Shown: piece after piece, positions 43,534-52,143 of the stretch
Layout: each line of letters begins with the position of its first letter
How positions within the stretch are numbered: position 1 is the first letter of the stretch
NCBI GenBank assembly: GCA_947494675.1
Contig: CANLVP010000002.1
Coordinates: 186,001 to 250,000 of the forward strand
Direction of reading: 5' to 3'
DNA from: an uncultured Paracoccaceae bacterium
GTDB lineage: Bacteria > Pseudomonadota > Alphaproteobacteria > Rhodobacterales > Rhodobacteraceae
Length of the DNA: 64,000 nucleotides
The notes under the pieces: generated by a model
What the model was told of the DNA's origin: nothing
What the model saw: the letters and a program-made list of their open reading frames with translations, nothing else
Databases searched by the model: none
Program-made: the position numbers and the translations under genes

Positions 43534-44361
43534 TTATTCCCCGGCGGGGTGACTGCCGGGCAGGGTGATCTTGGCCACCTGTTCGGCAATTGGATCGGTC
43601 GAGAGCGGGTGCAGGTCGCTGTCGTAATCCTCTGGATCGCCGATGTCCTGCCATTTGCCCCCGCGATAGACCTCGATCCCTTTGAACCGGGCCTTGTAGC
43701 CCATCTTGCGCGAACCGGGGACCCAGTAGCCAAGGTAGACGTAGGGCAGCTTCAGCTCTTGTGCGATCGCGATGTGATCAAGGATCAGGTAGGTGCCGGG
43801 TGAAGCGTTGTCGAGGCTGGGATCAAAGAAGGAATAGACCATCGACAACCCGTCATCGAGGATGTCTGTCAGGCAGGCGGCAAGCGGGCCTGCATCGGGG
43901 TCGTCTACATGGGTGTATTCGATCACCCGGCTGCGCACCGGGGTCTCTTCGATCATGGCGGCGAATTCGAACATATCCATATCGGCCATGCCGCCTTGGG
44001 CGTGGCGATTATCAAGGTATTGGCGGAATAGCTCGTATTGTTCTTCGGTGGCCCAGGGCGACGTCGCGCGGCGTTTGAGATGCGTGTTGCGTTTGAGCAC
44101 CCGGCGCTGGCTGCGCGAGGGTTCAAAGTCAGCGACACGGATGCGGGCGGACATACATGCTGAGCATTCGGCGCATGACGGGCGGTAGAGCACGTTTTGA
44201 CTGCGGCGAAAGCCCTGCTTGGACAGGGTATCATTCAGCGGACCGGCGGTGTCACCTTGCAATGCAGTGAACAGCTTTCTCTCCATCCGGCCATCAAGAT
44301 AGGGGCAGGGTTGAGGGGCCGTCACATAGAACTGGGGCGCAATTGGTAGGGTATGCCGCAT
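43534..44361 (-). CDS. bpt: Aspartate/glutamate leucyltransferase (N-end rule)
   Basis: A 275-residue leucyl-transferase of the ATE1/Bpt family, adding Leu from Leu-tRNA to proteins with N-terminal Asp or Glu so that ClpS-ClpAP can degrade them. Seen: P-C-P-Y-L-D-G-R near 18-25, the Cys-rich [10 protein letters not shown] near 60-69, and [15 protein letters not shown] near 210-224. Length and motifs match the bacterial family. Confidence 0.92.
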   Translation of the reverse strand: MRHTLPIAPQFYVTAPQPCPYLDGRMERKLFTALQGDTAGPLNDTLSKQGFRRSQNVLYRPSCAECSACMSARIRVADFEPSRSQRRVLKRNTHLKRRATSPWATEEQYELFRQYLDNRHAQGGMADMDMFEFAAMIEETPVRSRVIEYTHVDDPDAGPLAACLTDILDDGLSMVYSFFDPSLDNASPGTYLILDHIAIAQELKLPYVYLGYWVPGSRKMGYKARFKGIEVYRGGKWQDIGDPEDYDSDLHPLSTDPIAEQVAKITLPGSHPAGE

Positions 44362-44440
44362 AGGTCCAGATTGCTGGGATTTGCAGCGACTGGCAACCCC
44401 GCCATTCTGGGGGGGTGCCAGTTTCTTAATTTTTGGTAAA

Positions 44441-44881
44441 TCAGGCCGGTTTGTTGATGGCTGTTGTGCCCAGCACCATATCCGACAGACCCTGACCGCG
44501 TGGGGTCAACACCATGGCCCCCATGGAGATCAATTGCAGCGGTGCGGTGATGACCGAGATCGTATAACCCGCCGTATGCGCAAAGGCGGTGCCGGATGTC
44601 AGGCGCAGGCCTTCGACATCGCGCAGCTCAATCGCCATCAGGCGCATGCCCCATGTGGCCGAGTGGTTTGCGATGGTGAACCAACGGTAGAAAAACCCAA
44701 CAAAGAGCATCAGGAACGGGAAAAAGAAGATGCCGGTGAAGGCGGTAAAGGGCAGCACCAGCAGGCACAGCAGGGCAATCAGGATCACGTCAACAACCCA
44801 GGCCAAAAGGCGTTTGATCGGCACGCCAGCATAAAAGGCGGGGGCGGTTTCAGGGTTGGGCAGTGTCATGGCGGATGTCAT
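44441..44881 (-). CDS. RDD-family membrane protein
   Basis: A 146-residue RDD protein. Three hydrophobic stretches are visible (about 26-48, 51-66 and 112-130); the opening R-L-L-A-W-V-V-D motif and the [11 protein letters not shown] segment define the family. Function of RDD proteins is poorly known, with roles suggested in ion exchange. ATG at 44881 has GGAAACGAG upstream; the frame opens further upstream inside DUF2852. It is 70 nt downstream of the DUF2852 gene and likely in one operon. Confidence 0.82.
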   Translation of the reverse strand: MTSAMTLPNPETAPAFYAGVPIKRLLAWVVDVILIALLCLLVLPFTAFTGIFFFPFLMLFVGFFYRWFTIANHSATWGMRLMAIELRDVEGLRLTSGTAFAHTAGYTISVITAPLQLISMGAMVLTPRGQGLSDMVLGTTAINKPA

Positions 44882-44951
44882 AATCTCGTTTCCGTTGAAA
44901 ATACAGGGTGGGGCGGCCCGGTGATGGGCCACCCCGGGGGGGGGGAGGTAT

Positions 44952-45419
44952 TTAGGCGGCGTCGCGGGTGTCGTCGCCATCGTTGCCATTGCCATCATGA
45001 TCGTCGTGGCCGGTCTTTTTGGCGCGGTCGTCCATGAACTGGTCGAACTCTGCCTTGTCTTTGGCCTCACGCAGACGCTCAAGGAAGGCTTCAAAGTTGT
45101 CCTGCTCTTCCTCAAGGCGGCGCAGAGTCTCTGTCTTGTAGGCGTCAAAGGCCATGTTGCCAGAGCTGCCGCCCATGCGGCGCATCCCGTGGCGCATCCG
45201 CTTGGCGCGGCGACCGGTCATGCCACCATGCTTTTTGAAGAACAGCATGTAGAACAACAGGGCCAGACCAACGGGCCAGAAGAAGACAAAACCAAGGACG
45301 GTGGCACCGATCCATGCGGGCTTACCGCGCTCATCCAGCCAGCCCTCGGTCCGGGCAAACCAGTTTGGGCGATCATAATCGCTATGGTTCGTGGCAGTAT
45401 TGATATCAGCGGCGGTCAT
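44952..45419 (-). CDS. DUF2852 membrane protein
   Basis: A 155-residue DUF2852 protein. One or two membrane segments near residues 35-60 (W-I-G-A-T-V-L-G-F-V-F-F-W-P-V-G-L-A-L-L) are followed by a strongly basic stretch R-R-A-K-R-M-R-H-G-M-R-R-M and a coiled-coil-like, acidic C-terminus with a His/Asp-rich end. ATG 45419 follows AGGAG. Function unknown. Two 22-bp repeats in its upstream region are likely operators. Confidence 0.8.
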   Translation of the reverse strand: MTAADINTATNHSDYDRPNWFARTEGWLDERGKPAWIGATVLGFVFFWPVGLALLFYMLFFKKHGGMTGRRAKRMRHGMRRMGGSSGNMAFDAYKTETLRRLEEEQDNFEAFLERLREAKDKAEFDQFMDDRAKKTGHDDHDGNGNDGDDTRDAA

Positions 45420-45461
45420 GTGCGTATTTCTCCTATGTGGTGGCCTGTGATCCGGCCGGGG

Positions 45462-45541
45462 TATGTAAATGCTTTTCACATTACCGATATGGGTCAGTCA
45501 CATCGCCCCCACAAGAGACTATGTGAATGTTTTTTACATTA
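45462..45541. repeat. Two 22-bp palindromic repeats upstream of DUF2852
   Basis: Copies at 45462-45483 and 45520-45541, 58 bp apart, match at 19 of 22 positions. Shared form: TATGTRAATG, then YTTTTYACATTA. Each copy is itself an imperfect palindrome (ATGTRAA with TTYACAT), so each could bind a dimer. The end of the neighbouring YbaK gene is on the far side, so the only promoter here is that of DUF2852. Confidence 0.75.
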
Positions 45542-45600
45542 TTCGGATAAGGCGCTGAAATTGCGCAAATATATCGAAATTTTATAAGGGGGAATTTTCC

Positions 45601-46074
45601 CTAGTCCGACGTAAAATCCGCCAATTCAGCGCCGGAAACGCGCAATAGGTCCGCAGGCGCGATGGGGAAAACGTGCCGCGGCGTGCCTGCGGCGGCATAG
45701 ACCACATTGAAATCAGACAGGCGCGGATCATAGAATGCGCGGATCGGATTGAGGTGCCCGACGGGTGACACCCCGCCAATAGCAAAGCCGGTTTGCGCCC
45801 GGATTAGCGCGGCATCCGCCTTACCCAAGGGTTCGCCCGCGCAGGCTGCTGCCTTGGCCGCGTCGACACGGTTGCCGCCAGCGGTGACAAACAAGATCGC
45901 CTCGCCCGTGGTTTCCCCACCAAAGATGATCGACTTGGCGATTTGGTCCAACGCGCAACCCACCGCGTCGGCGGCCTGTTGGGCGGTGCGGGTCAGGTCG
46001 GACATCTCAAGCGGGGTCACGTCGAGCCCGGCCTCTGCCAATGCGCGGGTCACACGTTTCAGGCTCTTGCTCAT
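45601..46074 (-). CDS. YbaK/EbsC-family aminoacyl-tRNA deacylase
   Basis: A 157-residue YbaK/ProX-domain protein, the family that hydrolyses mischarged tRNA such as Ala-Pro-tRNA or Cys-Pro-tRNA. Recognised by K-S-I-I-F-G near residue 47, the V-T-A-G-G-N-R-V-D segment, the G-F-A-I-G-G-V-S-P-V-G-H loop near 96-107 and the final A-A-A-G-T-P-R-H-V-F. The exact substrate is not predictable. It is divergent from the NTF2-like gene across 27 bp. Confidence 0.87.
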   Translation of the reverse strand: MSKSLKRVTRALAEAGLDVTPLEMSDLTRTAQQAADAVGCALDQIAKSIIFGGETTGEAILFVTAGGNRVDAAKAAACAGEPLGKADAALIRAQTGFAIGGVSPVGHLNPIRAFYDPRLSDFNVVYAAAGTPRHVFPIAPADLLRVSGAELADFTSD

Positions 46075-46101
46075 GGTTCGTCCTTCTGGCTAGCTAGGGG
46101 C

Positions 46102-46482
46102 ATGACGCAAGACCATCCCACTTCGCTGAAAGACGCCATAACGCAGCGGGAGTTGCAAGTGTGGAACGCGCTTGTCGTGGGTGATCAGGCGGCGGATGCA
46201 GCGGCGCTGGATGCGACGTTTCTGGGCGTTTATGCCGACGGCTTTGCAGGCAAGGCCGATCATGTGGGGCAATTGGCGGATGGCCCCACTGTACGGCACT
46301 TTTCCTTGTCCGATTTTACGGTGCGCCCCTTGGGGCAGGACCATGCGTTGATCGCTTATCGCGCTGACTTTGCCCGCGTCAGTAGTGACACCACCGAGGT
46401 CATGTTTGTCAGTTCGATCTGGCGACGGGCCGGGGCGGGCTGGGTCAATATCTTTAGTCAGGACACACCGGCATGTCCCTGA
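46102..46482 (+). CDS. NTF2-like (DUF4440-type) small protein
   Basis: A 126-residue protein with the helix-rich N-terminus and four-strand sheet of the NTF2-like/DUF4440 fold: R-E-L-Q-V-W-N-A-L-V-V-G-D near residues 15-27 and H-A-L-I-A-Y-R-A-D-F, then I-W-R-R-A-G-A-G-W-V-N-I-F. Function unknown; the fold covers enzymes and binding proteins. ATG 46102 is tight against AGGGG. It overlaps glnE by 10 nt and is probably its operon partner. Confidence 0.72.
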   Translation: MTQDHPTSLKDAITQRELQVWNALVVGDQAADAAALDATFLGVYADGFAGKADHVGQLADGPTVRHFSLSDFTVRPLGQDHALIAYRADFARVSSDTTEVMFVSSIWRRAGAGWVNIFSQDTPACP

Positions 46483-49229
46483 TTGGTCAGCTGACACGCA
46501 CACCGCGCATCTATGACGCTGATCAAGCGGCGGAAGCCCCTGATCTGGGTGCTGCGATACAGCCGCTCTTGCAAGGGGCGGCCAGTTGCAGCCCATATCT
46601 ACGCGATCTGATGCGGCGAGAGACAGACTGGCTCGGCACCGCGTTGGCGGACCCCGACGGTGCTGTGCGTGCAGTGATCGACGGGATTGCCGAGGTGGGC
46701 TTGCCCGATCTGCCGGTGCATCTGCGTGTGGCCAAGCGCCGGATTGCGCTGATGACGGCACTTGCGGATTTGGGCGGCGTTTGGCCGCTTGAGACGGTAA
46801 CGCAGACTTTGACGGATTTCGCCAATGCTTGCGTAGATCGCTGCCTGAAGGCCTTGGTTGCCGCAGAGATTAAGCGGGGTAAGCTGCCCGGCCTGTCTGA
46901 GGCTGACGCGGAAACTGCCGGTGGGATCGTCGCGCTTGGGATGGGCAAGATGGGCGCGGGAGAGCTGAACTATTCCTCTGACATCGACCTGATTATGCTT
47001 TTTGATGAGACCCGATTTGATCCTGATGATTATCACGACGCGCGCGTCGCATTCATCCGGGTGACGCGGCGGATGACAGCGATCCTGTCAGAAACCAGTG
47101 CTGAGGGCTACGTGTTCCGCACCGATCTGCGGCTGCGGCCTGATGCCAGTGTGACGCCTGTCTGCTTGTCGATGGAAGCGGCAGAGCGCTATTATGAAAG
47201 CGTGGGCCGCACATGGGAACGCGCCGCCTATATCAAGGCCGCGCCCTCGGGCGGTGATGTGGTGGCGGGCCAGAGGTTTCTAGAAACGCTCCGGCCTTTC
47301 GTCTGGCGCAAACATCTGGACTTTGCCGCCATTCAGGACGCCCACGACATGCGGCTGCGCATCCGCGATCATAAGGGGTTGGGCGGGCAGCTTGTGCTGG
47401 AAGGTCACAACATGAAGCTGGGGCGCGGTGGTATTCGAGAGATTGAGTTCTTTACACAGACCCGCCAATTGATTGCCGGGGGCCGCGACCCCAGCCTGCG
47501 GGTGCGGGGCACGGGGGCGGGGCTGGATGCCTTGGCGGCGGCGGGCTGGGTCGATCAGGACACGGCGACGCGTCTTTATGATCACTACCGCTTCCACCGC
47601 GAGATCGAACATCGGGTGCAAATGGTGGCCGACCAGCAGACCCATGACCTGCCAAGCGATGGGCCGGGGTTTGCGCGATTGGCGGCCTTTATGGACCGCG
47701 ATGAAAGCGATCTGCGGGCGGATCTGAAGGATCGGCTGGAAGACGTGCATACGCTAACCGAAGGGTTCTTTGCCCCCGATGCCGCCCCAGTGGCGGATGC
47801 GGATTGGGGGGCAGAGATCACGGCGCGCTGGCCCAATTACCCGGCCTTGCGGTCTGATCGCGCAGTTGAGATTTTCAATAGGCTTTGGCCTGACCTGCAA
47901 ACGCGGCTCAAGGAATCCGCCCGCCCGGATGAGGCTTTGGCGCAGTTTGATACGTTTTTGGCCGGGCTGCCTGCGGGGGTGCAATTGTTTTCGCTGTTCG
48001 AGGCGAACCCGCAGCTGAGCCAGTTGATAGTAGACATCGCCGCCACAGCGCCCGCCTTGGCGTCATATCTGTCGCGGAATGCGGGGGTCTTTGACGCGGT
48101 GATCGGCGGCAGCTTTTTCGCCGAATGGCCGGGGGCGGAGGCCCTGACCAAGGCACTTTCACAACGGCTGGCAGAGGCCCCGGATTATGAGGCGCAGTTG
48201 AACGCCGCGCGGCTTTGGGCCAAGGAATGGCACTTTGGCGTGGGCGTGCACCACCTGCGCGGGCTGATTGATGCAGAGGTGAGCGGCGGACGCTATGCGG
48301 ATCTGGCGCAGGCCGCGGTTGCGGCGCTTTGGCCTGTCGTGGTCGCGGAATTCGCGCGCAAACATGGCGACCTGCCGGGCAAAGGTGCGGTCGTGCTGGG
48401 GATGGGGTCGCTGGGGGCAGGACAATTGCATGCCCTGTCTGATCTGGACCTCATTATGATCTATGACCCGGATGGCGTTGAAACGTCAGACGGGAAACGC
48501 CCCTTGGCGACGCGTCCCTATTACGCCCGCTTAACGCAGGCCTTGGTGACAGCGCTGACGGCCCCCATGGGCGAGGGGCGGCTATACGAGGTTGATATGC
48601 GTTTGCGCCCGTCCGGGCGGCAGGGGCCTGTGGCCACGTCGATTGAGGCCTTTGAAAGCTATCAGCGTGATGAGGCTTGGACATGGGAGCATCTGGCGCT
48701 GACCCGTGCGCACGCGATTGCTGGGTCTATTGACCTGGGTGACCGGGTGGAGGTGTTTCGCCAAGCGCTTTTGCCCGCCAAGGGGCAAGGCGCTGACGTC
48801 GCTGGTGATGTGCTTGAGATGCGCCGGAGGTTGGCAGAGGCCAAGCCTGCATCCTCGCCTTGGGATGCCAAAGACGGGGCCGGGCGCTTGCAGGACATCG
48901 CGCTTTTTGCCCAGACAGCGGCCTTGCGGGCGGGCACAGCGGAGCGGGGCACGCAGGCGCAATTGGATGCAGGTGTCGCGAATGGTTGGTTGGACGCCGC
49001 TGAGGGGGCCGAACTCGGCCAAGCAGCAGGCCTATTTTGGCAGGTGCAGGCCACGGGGCGCTTGTTGGCGGGCGGGGTTTTTGACCCCGATGCTGTGGGC
49101 GAAGGTGGGCGGCGATTTGTGTTGCGCGAAACGGGGTTTGAGACGATGGATGCTTTGGAACAGGCGCTGGCGCAGCACGCGAAATCAGCCGCCGCGATCA
49201 TCGACACCAAACTGGAGGCCGCCACATGA
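46473..49229 (+). CDS. glnE: Glutamine synthetase adenylyltransferase/deadenylylase
   Basis: A 918-residue bifunctional enzyme that adds AMP to and removes it from glutamine synthetase in response to PII signals. Two nucleotidyltransferase domains are visible: N-terminal with G-A-G-E-L-N-Y-S-S-D-I-D-L (about 165-180) and C-terminal with G-A-G-Q-L-H-A-L-S-D-L-D-L (about 648-662), with an intervening helical linker. Slightly shorter than the E. coli protein. The following small gene is coupled by an ATGA overlap. Confidence 0.95.
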   Translation: MSLIGQLTRTPRIYDADQAAEAPDLGAAIQPLLQGAASCSPYLRDLMRRETDWLGTALADPDGAVRAVIDGIAEVGLPDLPVHLRVAKRRIALMTALADLGGVWPLETVTQTLTDFANACVDRCLKALVAAEIKRGKLPGLSEADAETAGGIVALGMGKMGAGELNYSSDIDLIMLFDETRFDPDDYHDARVAFIRVTRRMTAILSETSAEGYVFRTDLRLRPDASVTPVCLSMEAAERYYESVGRTWERAAYIKAAPSGGDVVAGQRFLETLRPFVWRKHLDFAAIQDAHDMRLRIRDHKGLGGQLVLEGHNMKLGRGGIREIEFFTQTRQLIAGGRDPSLRVRGTGAGLDALAAAGWVDQDTATRLYDHYRFHREIEHRVQMVADQQTHDLPSDGPGFARLAAFMDRDESDLRADLKDRLEDVHTLTEGFFAPDAAPVADADWGAEITARWPNYPALRSDRAVEIFNRLWPDLQTRLKESARPDEALAQFDTFLAGLPAGVQLFSLFEANPQLSQLIVDIAATAPALASYLSRNAGVFDAVIGGSFFAEWPGAEALTKALSQRLAEAPDYEAQLNAARLWAKEWHFGVGVHHLRGLIDAEVSGGRYADLAQAAVAALWPVVVAEFARKHGDLPGKGAVVLGMGSLGAGQLHALSDLDLIMIYDPDGVETSDGKRPLATRPYYARLTQALVTALTAPMGEGRLYEVDMRLRPSGRQGPVATSIEAFESYQRDEAWTWEHLALTRAHAIAGSIDLGDRVEVFRQALLPAKGQGADVAGDVLEMRRRLAEAKPASSPWDAKDGAGRLQDIALFAQTAALRAGTAERGTQAQLDAGVANGWLDAAEGAELGQAAGLFWQVQATGRLLAGGVFDPDAVGEGGRRFVLRETGFETMDALEQALAQHAKSAAAIIDTKLEAAT

Positions 49230-49492
49230 AGGGTGACGCACGCGACCCAAAGGCGCTGATCCGTGACGCCTATGAGATTTCCGGGATCACCGCATCGGAA
49301 TGCCGGACAATCTTTCTTGATTGGGCGCTGGGTGTTCCGGTTGGGGCGGATACCAAGGCCGAAGTGCAGGCGCTGCTTTTACAATACGCGCATCAGCCCA
49401 GCGATCATCCGATGACGCTGACGCTTTTGGCGGCTTTGAAAGATGCAGGACCCGCCCGGCGGCGCGGTGGCCGCGCGGGTCGCGGGCTTTAG
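49226..49492 (+). CDS. Small conserved protein coupled to glnE
   Basis: An 88-residue protein beginning with a D-P-K-A-L-I-R-D-A-Y-E-I-S helix, then E-C-R-T-I-F-L-D-W-A-L-G-V-P and a basic Arg/Gly-rich tail. The ATG overlaps the glnE stop, and the stop overlaps the eda stop from the other strand by 4 nt. I do not recognise a function; the coupling to glnE is the main clue. Confidence 0.68.
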   Translation: MKGDARDPKALIRDAYEISGITASECRTIFLDWALGVPVGADTKAEVQALLLQYAHQPSDHPMTLTLLAALKDAGPARRRGGRAGRGL

Positions 49493-50130
49493 CGGGTCAG
49501 CGCAGCGGCTTCGGTGGCAAGCGCTTTGATCTTGTCCCAGTCGCCTGCGGCCACGACATCCTTGGGCGCAACCCAAGAGCCGCCGACGCAGAGCGTGTTG
49601 GACAGCGACAGGTAATCATTGGCGTTCTTGAGGCTCACGCCGCCAGTGGGGCAAAAGCTGACCTGTGGGATCGGTGCGCCAATGCCCTTAAGCGCAGGTG
49701 CACCGCCGTTCGCCTCTGCCGGGAAGAACTTTTGAACCGTATAGCCGCGTTCCAGCAGACGCATCGCTTCGGTCGCTGTGGCGACGCCAGGCAGTAGCGG
49801 CAAATCGTTTGCCTCACAGGCGTCCAGCAGGATGTCCGTGGCACCGGGGGAGACGCCGAATGTCGCGCCCGCAGCTTTGGCATCTTCCACATCTTTGGGG
49901 GTCAACAGCGTGCCCGCGCCGACAACGCCGCCTGGAACGGCGGCCATTTCGCGGATGACGTCGAGTGCTGCTGGCGTGCGCAGTGTCACCTCAAGCGCGG
50001 GCAAGCCACCGGCCACGAGCGCTTGCGCCAAGGGTGCGGCGTCTTTGGCATCGTCAACGACAAGAACCGGAACAACAGGGGCCAAAAGGCAAATGGCGCG
50101 GTTTTTCTCAGAGGCGGTTTGCGGGGTCAT
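49489..50130 (-). CDS. eda: 2-keto-3-deoxy-6-phosphogluconate aldolase
   Basis: A 213-residue KDPG/KHG aldolase, splitting 2-keto-3-deoxy-6-phosphogluconate to pyruvate and glyceraldehyde 3-phosphate, the second Entner-Doudoroff step. Diagnostic segments are G-G-L-P-A-L-E-V-T-L-R-T (Glu/Arg active-site region), G-A-G-T-L-L, S-P-G and the Schiff-base Lys in V-Q-K-F-F-P-A. It follows edd on the same strand after 87 nt containing a hairpin. Confidence 0.95.
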   Translation of the reverse strand: MTPQTASEKNRAICLLAPVVPVLVVDDAKDAAPLAQALVAGGLPALEVTLRTPAALDVIREMAAVPGGVVGAGTLLTPKDVEDAKAAGATFGVSPGATDILLDACEANDLPLLPGVATATEAMRLLERGYTVQKFFPAEANGGAPALKGIGAPIPQVSFCPTGGVSLKNANDYLSLSNTLCVGGSWVAPKDVVAAGDWDKIKALATEAAALTR

Positions 50131-50158
50131 GGCATGTCCTTTGTTGTCAGCGGGGCTG

Positions 50159-50217
50159 CGGTTTTTCGGCGAAAAACCGTTTGCCTCCGGCGGGGATATT
50201 TTTGAACCAAAGAAAGA
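50159..50217 (-). other. edd-eda intercistronic hairpin and roseobacter-type repeat
   Basis: A perfect 9-bp stem CGGTTTTTC / GAAAAACCG with a GGC loop (50159-50179), next to a CTCCGGCGGGGATATTTTTG-type element (50185-50217). From memory that element recurs at gene ends in roseobacter genomes. A related but shorter sequence is at 53941-53969. Possibly an RNA-processing or partial termination site between edd and eda. Confidence 0.5.
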
Positions 50218-52023
50218 CTAGACGCAAACTCCGGCACCGTCAGCGGCAAGGCCGACATTTTGGCGGAAGACCTCGAACAGCTCGCGGCCCACGCCTGTGC
50301 CATTACCAGTCAGGTCAGCGACTGCAAGGGGGCGGCTGTCCAGATCGACGCCAAGAACGTCAATCGTGCCTTTCGTAGCATCAAGCCGGACGATGTCGCC
50401 ATCTTTGATTTTGCCGATCGGGCCGCCATCGGCGGCTTCGGGGCAGAGGTGGATCGCCGATGGAACTTTGCCCGATGCGCCGGACATCCGCCCGTCGGTG
50501 ACAAGTGCGACGCGCTGGCCACGCCCCTGCATCACCGATAGCACGGGGGTTAGGCTGTGCAATTCGGGCATGCCGTTGGATTTCGGGCCTTGGAAGCGGA
50601 CCACGACGACCACATCTTCGGTCAGCTCGCCTGCCTTGAAGGCGTCTTTGACGGCCTCTTGCGTGTGGAAGATGCGGGCAGGGGCTTCGATAATGTGACG
50701 GTCTTCGGCCACGGCAGAGGACTTCATCACACCGCGCCCCAGATTGCCCGCCAGTTGGGTCAGCCCGCCGTGGTGGCTGAACGGATCAGACACGGGCCGC
50801 AGGATTTTGTCGTTGAGCGTGGATGAGGTGCCGGGGGCATAGACCACGCGGTCGCCTTCGAGCTTGGGTTCCTGCGTGTAGCGTTCCAGCCCATCACCGG
50901 CGACGGTCTTGGTGTCGTCGTGCAAAAGCCCGGCGTTCAGCAGCTCACCGATCATATAGCCAAGGCCACCGGCGGCATGGAAATGGTTCACGTCGGCCAG
51001 ACCGTTGGGATAGACCTTGGCCATCAGCGGCACCACGTCCGAGATGTCAGAGAAATCCTGCAGATCAAGGATCACGCCCGCGGCACGCGCCATGGCGGGC
51101 AGGTGGATCACAAGGTTGGTGGAGCCGCCCGTGGCCATCAGCCCGACAAGGCCATTCACAAAGGCACGTTCATCCAGCACGTCCGAGGCGGGTGTATATT
51201 GATTACCCAAGGCCGTGATCTGGGCCGCGCGTTCGACGCCAGCGACTGTCAAAGCCTCACGCAAGGGCGTGCCGGGGTTCACAAAAGACGCGCCGGGCAT
51301 GTGCATCCCCATGAATTCCATCAGCATCTGGTTGGTGTTGGCCGTGCCGTAGAACGTGCAGGTGCCGGGGCCGTGGTAACTGGCCATTTCGGCCTTCATC
51401 AGTTCTTCGCGCCCGATATTGCCCTTGGCAAATTCCTGCCGCACCGCCTGCTTTTCGTCGTTTGGCAGGCCAGAGACCATGGGCCCCGCGGGCAAGAACA
51501 CCGATGGGATATAGCCAAAGGTGGCCGCGGCGATGATCAGGCCGGGCACGATCTTATCGCAGACGCCAAGATAAAGCGCTGCGTCAAAGGTGTTGTGCGA
51601 CAGGCCGACACCGGCGGCCAGCGCAATCACGTCCCGCGAAAAAAGCGACAGCTCCATCCCTGTCTGGCCTTGGGTCACGCCATCGCACATGGCGGGCACA
51701 CCGCCTGCAACCTGCGCCGTGGCACCAGCGGCCTGTGCTGCTTTGCGGATTTGGGCCGGATAGGTTTCAAACGGCTGATGCGCCGACAACATATCGTTGT
51801 AGGATGTGATGATCCCGATGTTTGGGGAGGCTTCTGCAACCAAGGCATCCTTTTGATCACCCATCGCCGCATAGGCATGGGCCTGATTGCCGCAGGTCAG
51901 ATGCGCACGACGTGGACCGGCTGCTGCTGCGGCGGCCATGTTATCAAGATATTTGCGGCGTGGTCCTTCGGACCGGGCGCGAATACGGTCAGTCACTTCG
52001 GCAATCTTGGGATGCAAAGCCAT
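50218..52023 (-). CDS. edd: 6-phosphogluconate dehydratase
   Basis: A 601-residue [4Fe-4S] dehydratase that converts 6-phosphogluconate to KDPG, the first Entner-Doudoroff step. Cluster Cys motifs of the IlvD/Edd family are present: [10 protein letters not shown] near 144-153, L-G-V-C-D-K near 186, and [17 protein letters not shown] at 52023 is chosen for GAGG upstream; the frame is open a little further to 52065 with no better start. A perfect palindrome 46 nt upstream is probably its operator. Confidence 0.95.
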   Translation of the reverse strand: MALHPKIAEVTDRIRARSEGPRRKYLDNMAAAAAAGPRRAHLTCGNQAHAYAAMGDQKDALVAEASPNIGIITSYNDMLSAHQPFETYPAQIRKAAQAAGATAQVAGGVPAMCDGVTQGQTGMELSLFSRDVIALAAGVGLSHNTFDAALYLGVCDKIVPGLIIAAATFGYIPSVFLPAGPMVSGLPNDEKQAVRQEFAKGNIGREELMKAEMASYHGPGTCTFYGTANTNQMLMEFMGMHMPGASFVNPGTPLREALTVAGVERAAQITALGNQYTPASDVLDERAFVNGLVGLMATGGSTNLVIHLPAMARAAGVILDLQDFSDISDVVPLMAKVYPNGLADVNHFHAAGGLGYMIGELLNAGLLHDDTKTVAGDGLERYTQEPKLEGDRVVYAPGTSSTLNDKILRPVSDPFSHHGGLTQLAGNLGRGVMKSSAVAEDRHIIEAPARIFHTQEAVKDAFKAGELTEDVVVVVRFQGPKSNGMPELHSLTPVLSVMQGRGQRVALVTDGRMSGASGKVPSAIHLCPEAADGGPIGKIKDGDIVRLDATKGTIDVLGVDLDSRPLAVADLTGNGTGVGRELFEVFRQNVGLAADGAGVCV

Positions 52024-52068
52024 GGGATCCTCGGGTTTGGAGAAATTTGGCCTCGCATAGCACATTCA

Positions 52069-52080
52069 GTTAGCGCTAAC
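52069..52080. promoter_or_regulatory. LacI-type operator upstream of edd
   Basis: Perfect 12-bp palindrome GTTAGCGCTAAC, 46 bp before the edd start and 64 bp before the divergent rRNA methyltransferase gene. CG-centred palindromes of this kind are typical LacI-family sites. In Rhodobacter a LacI-type regulator, CceR, controls Entner-Doudoroff genes (from memory), making it the leading candidate. Confidence 0.7.
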
Positions 52081-52143
52081 AATCACAGAATGACGCGGTG
52101 TCTTGGCCCTTTCGTCGCAGCAGATAGCGGGGTATGGGGCGGT

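Noticed and set aside
45462-45541. PpsR/CrtJ sites
   Set aside because: Spacing is TGT-N11-ACA rather than N12, and no photosynthesis genes are in the window.
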